In this document: in pieces, positions 26,374 through 33,291 of the stretch
Layout of the letters: the number at the start of each line of letters is the position of its first letter
Numbering within the stretch: position 1 is the first letter of the stretch
Source: an uncultured Pseudomonadota bacterium
GTDB lineage: Bacteria; Myxococcota_A; UBA9160; PR03
Length of the DNA: 64,000 nucleotides
Assembly: GCA_900696485.1 (NCBI GenBank)
Contig: CAADGG010000103.1
Coordinates: forward strand, 1-64,000
Direction: 5' to 3'
Translations under genes and position numbers: made by a program
Notes under the pieces: generated by a model
Databases searched by the model: none
The model's input: only the letters and a program-made list of their open reading frames with translations
What the model was told of the DNA's origin: nothing

Positions 26374-27368
26374 ACCGGGGCCCGAGGATCGGGAGCAGGC
26401 CGCTGCCGATGGGCCGACGCCGGCACGGCGGCCCGCCGTGGACGCTCTCGCTCCGGTTCGGCGATCCGCATCGACGCGCGCTCGAGGGCGCCGGAAGCGA
26501 AGATCCACAGGCACCCGGCGTCAGAGCTCGTCGAGGGCAACGAGCCTCCGGCCCGCCACCCCGGCGGCTCCGCGCCTCCACTGGGGGACGGCGCAATCGG
26601 GATCGGGCAGACCCACGGCGCGTCCTCCTCGGCCGCCGGAGCGAGGGGCGGCGCCTCGATCGGATGATCGACCAGCACGGGTCCAGCCGGTGCTTCGAGC
26701 AGCGCGAGCGCAGCGCGCAGAACATCGGTCTGGAACGTCGGATCCCCAGGCACGCCGAGAGGACGTCCGAGTTCGTAGGGGACCCACAGCGCGCGCGGAG
26801 GACGGATCCGCTCACCGTGCTCGCGCCCCAGACTGATCGGGGTGGTCGGAATGCCAGTCGACTCGACGATGTGTCCGAGCGCGCCCGCGGCGCGCGTGCA
26901 GAACGGTCAGACCGGGACGAACAGCACCCCTTCGACGCGGTCGCGTGCCATCGCGCCCGCCATGCCGCGGGCCGCGGACTCCATCTGCACGGGGTCGGTC
27001 GCTCCCATGAAGGAGTAGTGGAAATCCGCCACCGAGCCGATCTCGCCGCGTGCCGCCATCTCCCGCAGGCGCTCGAGCGGGAACACGAGGTTCCAATCCT
27101 GCTGGAAGCCCGTGCGATCGAAGTTCGTCGAGATGTGGCTCATCACCAGATCCTCGGCGGCGACATCGCCGGGCATCACCCGGTAGTCGCCAGCAAGGCC
27201 GATATCCGGCGGATCGCTGCGGCGATGCAGTCCGGCCGTCGAGACGAGGTCGATGCGCCGTTCGCACAGCGGTGGGCCGAGGACGAACGGGGTCGACGGG
27301 AACTCCGGCAATGCGAGCACCAGCAGGTGTTTCCGGAGCGGTTCGGGCCGGTCTTCCAGACGGGCCAT
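26163..27368 (-). CDS. Candidate selenoprotein: GrdB-like selenoprotein B family, TGA read as Sec154
   Basis: The frame from ATG 27368 encodes a protein of the short glycine/sarcosine/betaine reductase selenoprotein-B-like family: RRIDLVSTAGLHRR, GDYRVMPGD, SHISTNFDRTGFQQDWNLVFP, GSVADFHYSFMGAT. At codon 154 there is TGA (26907-26909). The same frame continues beyond it with unmistakable family sequence: PFCTRAAGALGH, TGIPTTPISL, REHGERIRPPRALWVPYELG, RPLGVPGDPTF. The motif is VPV-U-PFC, that is U154xxC157, where relatives usually carry CxxC. A SECIS-like hairpin follows the TGA. Family similarity ends near residue 256 (WVCPIPI, about 26600); the literal frame then runs to 26163 with no family character, and an adjacent frame stops at 26521, so the true C-terminus is uncertain. 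Biochemical role unknown; a thiol-type redox role is inferred. Alternative: nonsense mutation or sequencing error of TGC. Confidence 0.6.
26879..26909 (-). promoter_or_regulatory. SECIS-like hairpin just after the in-frame TGA
   Basis: On the minus strand the TGA (26909-26907) is followed after 11 bases by GCGCGCC (26895-26889), a GCG loop (26888-26886) and GGCGCGC (26885-26879): a 7-bp all-GC stem. The apical loop begins 18 bases after the TGA and starts with G. This agrees with the general bacterial SECIS pattern known from the literature (hairpin directly downstream, loop about 16-37 bases away, G at its start). In such GC-rich DNA a hairpin can also arise by chance, and several pairing registers are possible. 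Confidence 0.45.
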
Positions 27369-27882
27369 CGGGTCTCTCTCTCGGGTTTCGAGGGGTCTGT
27401 CGGATCGCTCACGGATCCCCGGCGAGGGAGCGCCCCTCGGCGCCGGAAGCACGGCCTCGGATCCGGGACGGAGGAAGATCCTGGAGATCCGGGGCACCTC
27501 CGGATCGGCGACGGCGCGACTCGGAACATCGATCCGTCGAGCCATTGGACGCACGCCGCCCCCGATGTGTTCCAGCCCTTCCGAGCACGTCGGTGGGGCC
27601 GGCACGTCTCGCCGCCCCCCCTGGGTGCCGCGGCCGCCACCCGGATTCTGTCACGGAGTGAATCGGATCGGCCCCTCGATCGGTCCAACTGGACGTGTGT
27701 GCGAGGAGTTCGCCGACACCGCATCCATCCGTGAAATCCGCCGGGGAGATCGGGCGGAAAGATCAGGAGGGGATCAGGAAGGAATGGATCCGCTGCCGCC
27801 GGATCGGTTAGGATGCTGGACCATGTTTCGCGGCCGAGACGGCCGCCGCCGGACTCCGCGCCCGGCCCAGGAGGTGAGCCCG
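27369..27882. other. Divergent intergenic region (514 bp), no gene seen
   Basis: This gap separates the minus-strand selenoprotein-like gene from the DUF1329 gene. Frames across it are rich in arginine and proline and have no family character. GAGAGAGA lies just upstream of ATG 27368 and may be its ribosome-binding site. The part from about 27650 to 27830 is less GC-rich than its surroundings and is the likeliest place for promoters; TAGGAT near 27809 is a weak -10 candidate without a clear -35. An AGGAGGTGA box at 27869-27877 serves the DUF1329 gene. Confidence 0.45.
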
Positions 27883-29196
27883 ATGATCCGATCGTATTCC
27901 TGTATCGCCGTCATGGCGGCTGCTCTGCTGCTTCCGCCTGTGGCTCGTGCCCAGGAGGACGCCGGAACGGGCGCTCCGCCGTTCCGAGAAGGTGACGTCA
28001 TCACCTTCGACCAGATCGACAAACTCCGTCAATTCCTGCCGCCGGAGTTCTGGGCGAACCGCGACTTCTTCTTCTACGAGGGCATGAAGCTCGAGATCGG
28101 CCCGACCCAGCGTGACTACTCCCCGGCGCCGGCCTTCGAGCAGGCCTCGACCCAGTTCAAGGGCCAGCCGCGGGTCGGACCGGATGACAGCCTCGAGAAC
28201 TACACGGCGGGCTACGCGTTCACGCCGGAAGAGATCGACTGCCAGAACGATCCGCAGGCGGGGACCAAGCACATGTGGAACTTCACGTATCGCTGGGAAG
28301 GCGACGGTACGGACGCCAAGTTCTACTACTCGTACTGGGATCGCGGCGAGGAGCTGCCGCTGTTCTTCCAGGGGACATCGAAGTCCATCCGCATGTCGCG
28401 CCGGGTCGAGCCCTCGTTGCTGGAGACCCAGGACGGCGACCTCTTCCGCGGCGAGAAGCGCACCAACACCTTCGGCATCGAGGTGGACGCGCCGTTCGAC
28501 GCCCGCGGCATCCAGGTCATGACCTACCGCTACAAGGATTCGGACAAGCCTCTGGCCCAGACGAAGAACGATGACACGTGGGTCTACGTGCCGACCCTGC
28601 GCCGCGTGCGGCGCATCTCGACGGCGCAGCGGACCGACGCCGTGTCTGGAACGGACTTCACGTTCGACGACCTGCTGTCGTTCTCCGGCATCGTGCCGCA
28701 GTACAAGTGGGAGTGCCTCGGGGAGCAGCAGATCCTGGCGCCGGTCAACTCGCGCGTAAAGGCGTACCCGTACTCGGAGGACCACAACTTCGGCCCGTAC
28801 GGTCTCTCCTACGCCGACGACCGTTGGGAGCTCCGAAAGGCGGTCAAAGTGCGCATGATCCCGAAGAACGCGGATCATCCGTACCATCACAAGGACATCT
28901 ACCTGGATGCCCAGACCTATCTTCCGCTCTACTCCTTCGCCTACGACCAGAAGCAGGAGCTGTGGAAGATCATCTGGCACAACGGACGCTATAGCGGCGA
29001 CGGCTTCGAGGAGTACAAGGGCTGGGATGAGGTCCCCGAGCCGATGGACCTGCGAACGGTCTCCGACACGATCGTGAACATCCAGACCGGGACCGGCAAC
29101 CGCATCGAGTTCTGGAACGCAATCGGAACACCGCTATCGAGCAAGGGCAAGGTGCGGCGCTACATCGACGTCGGCCGTCTGACCAAGGGTCGCTAG
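27883..29196 (+). CDS. DUF1329 family outer-membrane-associated protein
   Basis: A 437-residue exported protein with a clear signal peptide (SCIAVMAAALLLPPVARAQ, about residues 5-23). The mature part fits DUF1329: EGDVITFDQIDKLRQFLPPEFW, DFFFYEGMKLEIGPTQRDY, then DDTWVYVPTLRRVRRIS near the middle and ECLGEQQILAPVN, KVRMIPKNADHPYHHKDIYLD with QTYLPLYSFAYDQ further on. The fold is related to LolA/LolB-type lipoprotein carriers; the family is often encoded beside DUF1302 proteins and RND exporters, neither of which is present here. Lipid or hydrophobe handling at the envelope is the usual guess. The perfect AGGAGGTGA box 5 bases upstream picks ATG 27883 over an ATG at 27823. Codon use is less GC-extreme (more lysine, tyrosine), which suits a highly expressed gene. 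Confidence 0.85.
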   Translation: MIRSYSCIAVMAAALLLPPVARAQEDAGTGAPPFREGDVITFDQIDKLRQFLPPEFWANRDFFFYEGMKLEIGPTQRDYSPAPAFEQASTQFKGQPRVGPDDSLENYTAGYAFTPEEIDCQNDPQAGTKHMWNFTYRWEGDGTDAKFYYSYWDRGEELPLFFQGTSKSIRMSRRVEPSLLETQDGDLFRGEKRTNTFGIEVDAPFDARGIQVMTYRYKDSDKPLAQTKNDDTWVYVPTLRRVRRISTAQRTDAVSGTDFTFDDLLSFSGIVPQYKWECLGEQQILAPVNSRVKAYPYSEDHNFGPYGLSYADDRWELRKAVKVRMIPKNADHPYHHKDIYLDAQTYLPLYSFAYDQKQELWKIIWHNGRYSGDGFEEYKGWDEVPEPMDLRTVSDTIVNIQTGTGNRIEFWNAIGTPLSSKGKVRRYIDVGRLTKGR

Positions 29197-29206
29197 CCCA
29201 CTGAGG

Positions 29207-29303
29207 ATCGGGGCGCATCGTGGCTGCGCCTCGATCGCAGGGAGGCAGCCGCCTCGCGTCCGAGACAAGGCGCGCATCGGCTTCAGCCGATGCGCGCCTT
29301 GTC
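29207..29303 (+). terminator. Tandem hairpins after the DUF1329 gene
   Basis: Two hairpins lie 11 and 68 bases after the stop at 29196. The first pairs 29207-29217 with 29225-29235 (11 bp, one G-T pair, 7-base loop). The second is a perfect 19-bp inverted repeat with a 2-base TC loop: 29264-29282 (begins GACAAGGCGCGCATC) against 29285-29303. No run of T follows, so it is not a classical intrinsic terminator, but the stability suggests transcript ending or 3'-end protection. The start codon of the next small ORF (29290) lies inside the 3' arm. Confidence 0.6.
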
Positions 29304-29553
29304 ATTGCCCGCATCGAGCACCTTGCGCAGGCGCTGGCGACCGGTCGCGAGCGGCTTCCTGCTCGCCGTCGGGGCCGCGGCCGGCGGTGCGCTGCTCACG
29401 CATCTGAGCTGCGTATCGGACAGCGCGCGGCACTGGCTGTTCGGCCACACCGGCGGACCGTTGCTGATCGGTGTCATCGCCGGCGCGTTGCTCGCGTGGT
29501 GGTTCGGGTGCATGCGGGCCCGCACCAGCCGCCGCGAAGCCCTTGCCCGCTGA
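29290..29553 (+). CDS. Small two-helix membrane protein, hypothetical
   Basis: An 87-residue frame encoding a basic N-terminus (LRRRWRP), one hydrophobic segment (VASGFLLAVGAAAGGALLTHL, about 19-39), a short loop SCVSDSARHWLFGHTGG, a second helix (PLLIGVIAGALLAWWFGCM) and a basic tail. This regular two-helix pattern and the high third-position GC support a real gene, but I do not recognise it. The ATG at 29290 is in the 3' arm of a 19-bp hairpin and has no visible ribosome-binding site; TTG at 29299 or 29305 are alternatives. Expression could be low or controlled by the hairpin. Confidence 0.5.
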   Translation: MRALSLPASSTLRRRWRPVASGFLLAVGAAAGGALLTHLSCVSDSARHWLFGHTGGPLLIGVIAGALLAWWFGCMRARTSRREALAR

Positions 29554-29566
29554 ACCCCGGATGCCA

Positions 29567-30853
29567 CTAGCGCGGCGTTCCGGGAGCTTCGGGCGCCTCC
29601 CCTCGCGCCCCGGCGGGGCCGATCGACAGCGTGCGCTCCGCGAGAAGGAACGCCGACTCGGCGACATCGCGCGCCGCCTGGGCGATCCGATCGCGCGCCT
29701 CCTCGCTCTCGAGTTCCCCGAGCAGCGACGCGAAGACGCCGCGATAGTGATGATCCGGATCGACCGTGACGCGGCCGACCAGCTGCACGGCCGGAGACGC
29801 AGGCACCACCTGGTACGGCACCACCAGCGTCTCGTCCGGCGCCACCCGGGTATCGAAGCTCTCCTGCCACGGACTGGTCGAGAAATCGATCTGGCGCGCG
29901 ATCACCGCCTCGACGCGGGTGCCTTCGATCTCGCGCCCCTGCGCATCGGCCTGCCAGAGCGCCGCGAACACCCGTGGCGTCGTGTAGGTCGGGAACCGGT
30001 GGCCGACGTCCCGATTCGTGATCCGCAACTCCGCCCACGCCGAGCGCCCCGCGCCGCGGACGTCGGCGAGCTCCACGGCGACGGCCGCACGCACCATGTC
30101 CGGATCGTGGATCCCGCGCCACAGATGCCGTCGATCCGGCATGTGACACGACTGGCACGTGCGGCCTTCGCGGGCATGGCGACTCGCCGCCCACTCGGCC
30201 CACGTGTTCTCGAGCGGCTTGCCGGCCACGCCGGCATCGTCGAAGAACTGGTGACACGGCGCGCAGAAGCTGCCCTGCTGGAACTCCGTCCGCGCCTCGA
30301 AGCCTCCGTGCGGCAGGACGGCGCCCTCCGGCAACGGGACGCCGCGGCGAGGCGGCCCGTAGCGCCGGTGCGCGCGGACATGACAAGAGGCGCAGACGAT
30401 CCCCTGCTCCCGCAGGCCCGGATCGAACGCGGGCTCCGGCCTGAGCGCGGCAGCGTAGGGTTGCTGCTCCCCGAGCGGAGTATGGCAGCTCAGGCAGTTC
30501 CGGACCTCGGCGGGATGCGCGAGCGCGCCTTCGACGAGTTGCCCGGAAAGACCCGGTGAGTAGGCCGCCGCATGCAGCGACGTCCTCCAGTCCGCGTACT
30601 GTTGCGGATGGCAGGCGCCGCAGGTCTGCGGGTCGAGCGAAGCCTCGACCGACGTGAACTCCGGCGGCGGCGGGCCCTGCAGCGGCAGCGGCAGCGGCGG
30701 CCAGTGCTTCCCGAGGAAGCCGGAGAGCACGTCGTCCCGCGAGAGCGGCGGCACGGTCGCCGCCGCGGGCGCAGGCTGGTCTGTCGCCGAGCCACAGCCC
30801 AACGCGAGACCCATCCCGATCGTCGCGATCCACACCTGCCCCGCTGACACCAT
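29567..30853 (-). CDS. Five-heme lipoprotein cytochrome c
   Basis: A 428-residue protein with a lipoprotein signal (ATIGMGLALGCGS; lipobox cysteine about residue 20). It has five CxxCH heme-attachment motifs: CGACH, CLSCH, CASCH, CAPCH and CQSCH (with CHMP after the last), in the first half. WADWRTSLH-like and ASRHAREGRTCQSCHMP segments resemble multiheme cytochromes of the cytochrome c554/NrfA-like structural group. The C-terminal half is beta-rich and has no hemes (ITNRDVGHRFPTYTTPRVF, PYQVVPASPAVQLVGRVTVDP). Electron transfer on the periplasmic or outer-membrane face is likely; the partner is unknown. A lipoprotein gene lies 178 bp upstream on the same strand. It converges with the 87-residue ORF, 13 bp away. 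Confidence 0.85.
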   Translation of the reverse strand: MVSAGQVWIATIGMGLALGCGSATDQPAPAAATVPPLSRDDVLSGFLGKHWPPLPLPLQGPPPPEFTSVEASLDPQTCGACHPQQYADWRTSLHAAAYSPGLSGQLVEGALAHPAEVRNCLSCHTPLGEQQPYAAALRPEPAFDPGLREQGIVCASCHVRAHRRYGPPRRGVPLPEGAVLPHGGFEARTEFQQGSFCAPCHQFFDDAGVAGKPLENTWAEWAASRHAREGRTCQSCHMPDRRHLWRGIHDPDMVRAAVAVELADVRGAGRSAWAELRITNRDVGHRFPTYTTPRVFAALWQADAQGREIEGTRVEAVIARQIDFSTSPWQESFDTRVAPDETLVVPYQVVPASPAVQLVGRVTVDPDHHYRGVFASLLGELESEEARDRIAQAARDVAESAFLLAERTLSIGPAGARGEAPEAPGTPR

Positions 30854-31031
30854 CCGCCTTGCTCTCCTCGAAGCGACCCCGATTCGACGCCACGCAGCGC
30901 AACGCAATTCCCGCTCCCGCCTCGGCGCGCGGCCTGTGCGCCGGAGGCGACCGACGCGCGGCTCTCGAGGGTTCCGTTCACGGCCGGCCGGAGTCCGAGA
31001 CCGCGGCCGCGCGGCGATGCGGGAACCTTCT

Positions 31032-31670
31032 TCAACGCGTCGAGCTCGTGATCCGGAGACGCAGCGTCTCGATCCGCTGCAGCCGCTGCGGATCCGTCTC
31101 CTTGCGTTCGAGGCCGGCGACGATCGCCTCGATCCGCCCGGCCGTCTCGCGGGTCGCCAGCTTCTCGCCGGTGGCGGCATCCTCGAAGAAGTCCAGGATC
31201 GCATCGCGTACGCGCGCATCCTCGACCTCCCCGTAGGCCCGCCACGGAACCGCCAACAGCTTGGCCGCACGGAACGAATCGGACAGGTAGCGCGAGCCGC
31301 CGCGATCGCTCTGCGCACGATAGTTGAGCTCGAAGTAGCCGATCGCGACCGCATTGAGCGCATCGAAGTTCCGACGGTCCACCGCGTCGCGCTCGAGATC
31401 ATCGCGGATCTCACGCAGGTTTGGCTCCCGGGAGTCCGAGGGATCGAGGATCACCGCGAAGAACTCCGGATAGCGCGGCATCAGGTCCTCGACGACGCGA
31501 TCCTGACCGGACTCGTCCCAGTGCGTCCCGCTCCCGGTGAGCCGGTAGCGATCGACCGCGGGAGGCCCCTGCGAGTCCGGCTCGCGGCCCCCACCGCACG
31601 CGATGACGACACCGATCGATGCCGCAGCGAGCGCGACCGACGCGGCGGCGCAGGCGCTCGAACGCCTCAC
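31032..31670 (-). CDS. Lipoprotein of unknown function
   Basis: A 212-residue protein with a lipobox-type signal (ASVALAAASIGVVIACGGG; cysteine about residue 25). The mature part is charged and helical (QDRVVEDLMPRYPEFFAVILDPSD, NFDALNAVAIGYFELNYRAQS, RIEAIVAGLERKETDPQRLQRIETLRLR), and I do not recognise a family. The start GTG at 31670 overlaps the stop of a minus-strand membrane-protein remnant by 4 bases (GTGA), so it was or is translationally coupled to that gene. It may share a transcript with the five-heme cytochrome downstream. Confidence 0.7.
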   Translation of the reverse strand: MRRSSACAAASVALAAASIGVVIACGGGREPDSQGPPAVDRYRLTGSGTHWDESGQDRVVEDLMPRYPEFFAVILDPSDSREPNLREIRDDLERDAVDRRNFDALNAVAIGYFELNYRAQSDRGGSRYLSDSFRAAKLLAVPWRAYGEVEDARVRDAILDFFEDAATGEKLATRETAGRIEAIVAGLERKETDPQRLQRIETLRLRITSSTR

Positions 31671-31927
31671 GGCAGCCGTCGGGAGCAGGCCGCGAGCATC
31701 GGCGAGGCCGCGAAGAAGAACAGGCTCGAGAACGGCTCGAGATACTTTCCGTGTGAGGAGACGGTCGAGATCCCGTGCAGCAGCACGGCGCCATCGCTGA
31801 AGCCCTTGGCGACGCCGAGCGCGAACACAGCCGTCAGCAGGAGCTGTCCGGCTCCGAGCCACGAGCGCTCGGAGTCGGGGCAGAGCCTCACAGGCTTGCC
31901 GAAAATCGGCCACTGGCGAACGCGCAT
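31667..31927 (-). pseudogene. Membrane-protein fragment fused to repeat B
   Basis: The minus-strand frame ending at 31667-31669 encodes about 65 residues with membrane character: GAGQLLLTAVFALGVAKGF, then GAVLLHGISTV and EPFSSLFFFAASPMLAAC. The N-terminal part of the frame comes from repeat copy B, so the native 5' end seems to have been lost or replaced by the repeat. The ATG at 31927 within the repeat would give an 86-residue product. The stop overlaps the start of the lipoprotein gene, which argues that the original gene headed that operon. I cannot name the family. Confidence 0.4.
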
Positions 31928-32085
31928 CGCCGGGTGGGGGGAGCACACCCGGAGCCGGAATCCGGAGGCGGCCGTACCAAAGCCATACGCAGCGCCGAAG
32001 CTCGTCCGCCGAGGACATCGGCGCAGGGTGTGCTCCTCCCGCCCGCCTCCGAACAGCGTCGGCCGATTTTCGGCAAGCCTGTCAG
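31887..32085 (+). repeat. Structured dispersed repeat, copy B (complete, with outer inverted repeats)
   Basis: The outer arms 31891-31911 (CAGGCTTGCCGAAAATCGGC then C) and 32061-32081 are perfect 21-bp inverted repeats, extending to 25 bp with one mismatch. Nested inside, 31931-31950 pairs with 32026-32045 over 20 bp with two G-T pairs. The region 31930-32085 is nearly identical to copy A at 1-157. The right arm contains the TGA that ends a minus-strand frame (32082-32084), just as copy A holds the stop of its neighbour. The left arm reads into the membrane-protein fragment at 31667-31927. No transposase is encoded, so any mobility would have to be supplied in trans. Confidence 0.88.
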
Positions 32086-32226
32086 CGCTTGCCGGCGCAC
32101 GGGTTCGCCTGGGCGGCGCAGGGCTTCGCGGCCTCCGCCTTCGCAGGGGGCACGGCCCTGGGTCCGGAACCGCGCGCACCCGACGCCGCTGCCGATGGCA
32201 GCGGGACGGATGAGGATTCGATGCAT
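32082..32226 (-). pseudogene. Remnant of a small exported protein with KPCAxxxNPC motif
   Basis: A strong AGGAGG box (32237-32232 on the minus strand) lies 5 bases before ATG 32226, which begins MHRILIRPAAIGSG. This frame runs on through the repeat to 31888 without family character. In the neighbouring frame the same DNA ends in AEAAKPCAAQANPCAGKR followed by TGA at the edge of the repeat, a tail typical of small cysteine-containing exported proteins. A one-base shift between residues 15 and 25 would join a plausible signal peptide to this tail. I read it as a recently frameshifted small gene; an intact alternative start for the second frame was not found. Confidence 0.38.
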
Positions 32227-32504
32227 GAGAACCTCCTGAAACGGTGCGGGGCGGCGCGGGTCCCTGGCAAGCCCTCCCGTCCCACGGGATCGAATCCAAG
32301 GTACACGAGACCTGTGGAGGAAGGAGGTTGCGCCGGAAGCGCCTCCCCGGTGACGTGGAGGGAGACGGGCTTCTGCGGAGTCTCGGCGACCCGAGGTGAG
32401 GTCGCGCGGATCCTCTCCGGCAGATCCAGGTCCGGGAGCGACGAGACCCGCGAGTCGATACGCTCGGCGCGTCCCACGCCGACCACCTTCTCGGGAGCTT
32501 CTGG
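32227..32504. other. Intergenic region, no gene seen
   Basis: These 278 bases lie between the divergent small gene remnant and the SDR gene. GC is slightly lower near 32290-32330, where TACCTT on the minus strand could be a -10 box for the small gene. No ribosome-binding site of note precedes the SDR start at 32505. Nothing else was recognised. Confidence 0.35.
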
Positions 32505-33266
32505 ATGGATCATGCAGGACGCGTTGCGCTCATCACCGGCGGCGGCCGCGGCATCGGCCGCGCGATTGCCCTGGCGCTCGCCGAAGACGGTGCCGACGTC
32601 GCGGTGAGCTATCGCAAGGACGAGGCGGCCGCCGCCGAAGTCGTCGCCGCGATCGAGAGGCTCGGGCGTCGCGCGCGCGCCTATCCCGCAGCGGTCGAGT
32701 CCAGCGCGGACTGCCGCCAACTCGTCGACGCGGCCATCACCGACTTCGGCTTCCTCGACGTGCTCGTAAACAATGCCGGCATCGCCAGCCGCGGCCAGAG
32801 CGTCGAGAAGACCGATCCCGCCGAACTCGAACGTGTGCTGCGCATCCACGCGCTGGCTCCGCACAGGCTGTGCCAACTCGTGCTTCCGACCATGAAGACG
32901 CGACCCCGCGGCGACATCGTCATGATCTCGAGCGTCGCGACGCTGCAGCACCTTCGCGGCGGAGCCCCGTACACCATGGGCAAGGCGGCGATGGAGGCCC
33001 TCGCGCTGACGCTCGCGAAGGAAGTGAAGCAGCACGGAATCCGCGTGAACATCGTCGCCCCGGGACTCGTGGAGACCGAGATGGGGCGCCGGCTGATGAA
33101 GGCGACGGCCGGCGTCGACGACCTGCGCCAGCTCGACGCCTCGATGCCGTTCGGCCGCGTCTGTCAGCCGGAGGACGTCGCGAACGTGGTGCGCTGGCTG
33201 GTGTCGGAGCGGGCGGCGTACGTGACCGGAGAGAAGATCAACGTGTGGGGTGGGGGAAGCGCCTGA
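32505..33266 (+). CDS. SDR-family NAD(P)-dependent oxidoreductase
   Basis: A 253-residue short-chain dehydrogenase. The cofactor motif TGGGRGIGRA is at about residues 12-21, NNAG at about 88-91, a serine in ISSVATL at about 143, and the catalytic YTMGK at about 156-160. SYRKDE after the second strand suggests NADP preference, since a basic residue lies there. The overall likeness is to FabG-type 3-oxoacyl reductases, but such similarity is shared by many SDRs with other substrates. No fatty-acid synthesis genes are adjacent. It converges on hflX, with 25 bp between the stops. Confidence 0.9.
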   Translation: MDHAGRVALITGGGRGIGRAIALALAEDGADVAVSYRKDEAAAAEVVAAIERLGRRARAYPAAVESSADCRQLVDAAITDFGFLDVLVNNAGIASRGQSVEKTDPAELERVLRIHALAPHRLCQLVLPTMKTRPRGDIVMISSVATLQHLRGGAPYTMGKAAMEALALTLAKEVKQHGIRVNIVAPGLVETEMGRRLMKATAGVDDLRQLDASMPFGRVCQPEDVANVVRWLVSERAAYVTGEKINVWGGGSA

Positions 33267-33291
33267 CGGCGGCCGGTCCGATCGGTCGCGG

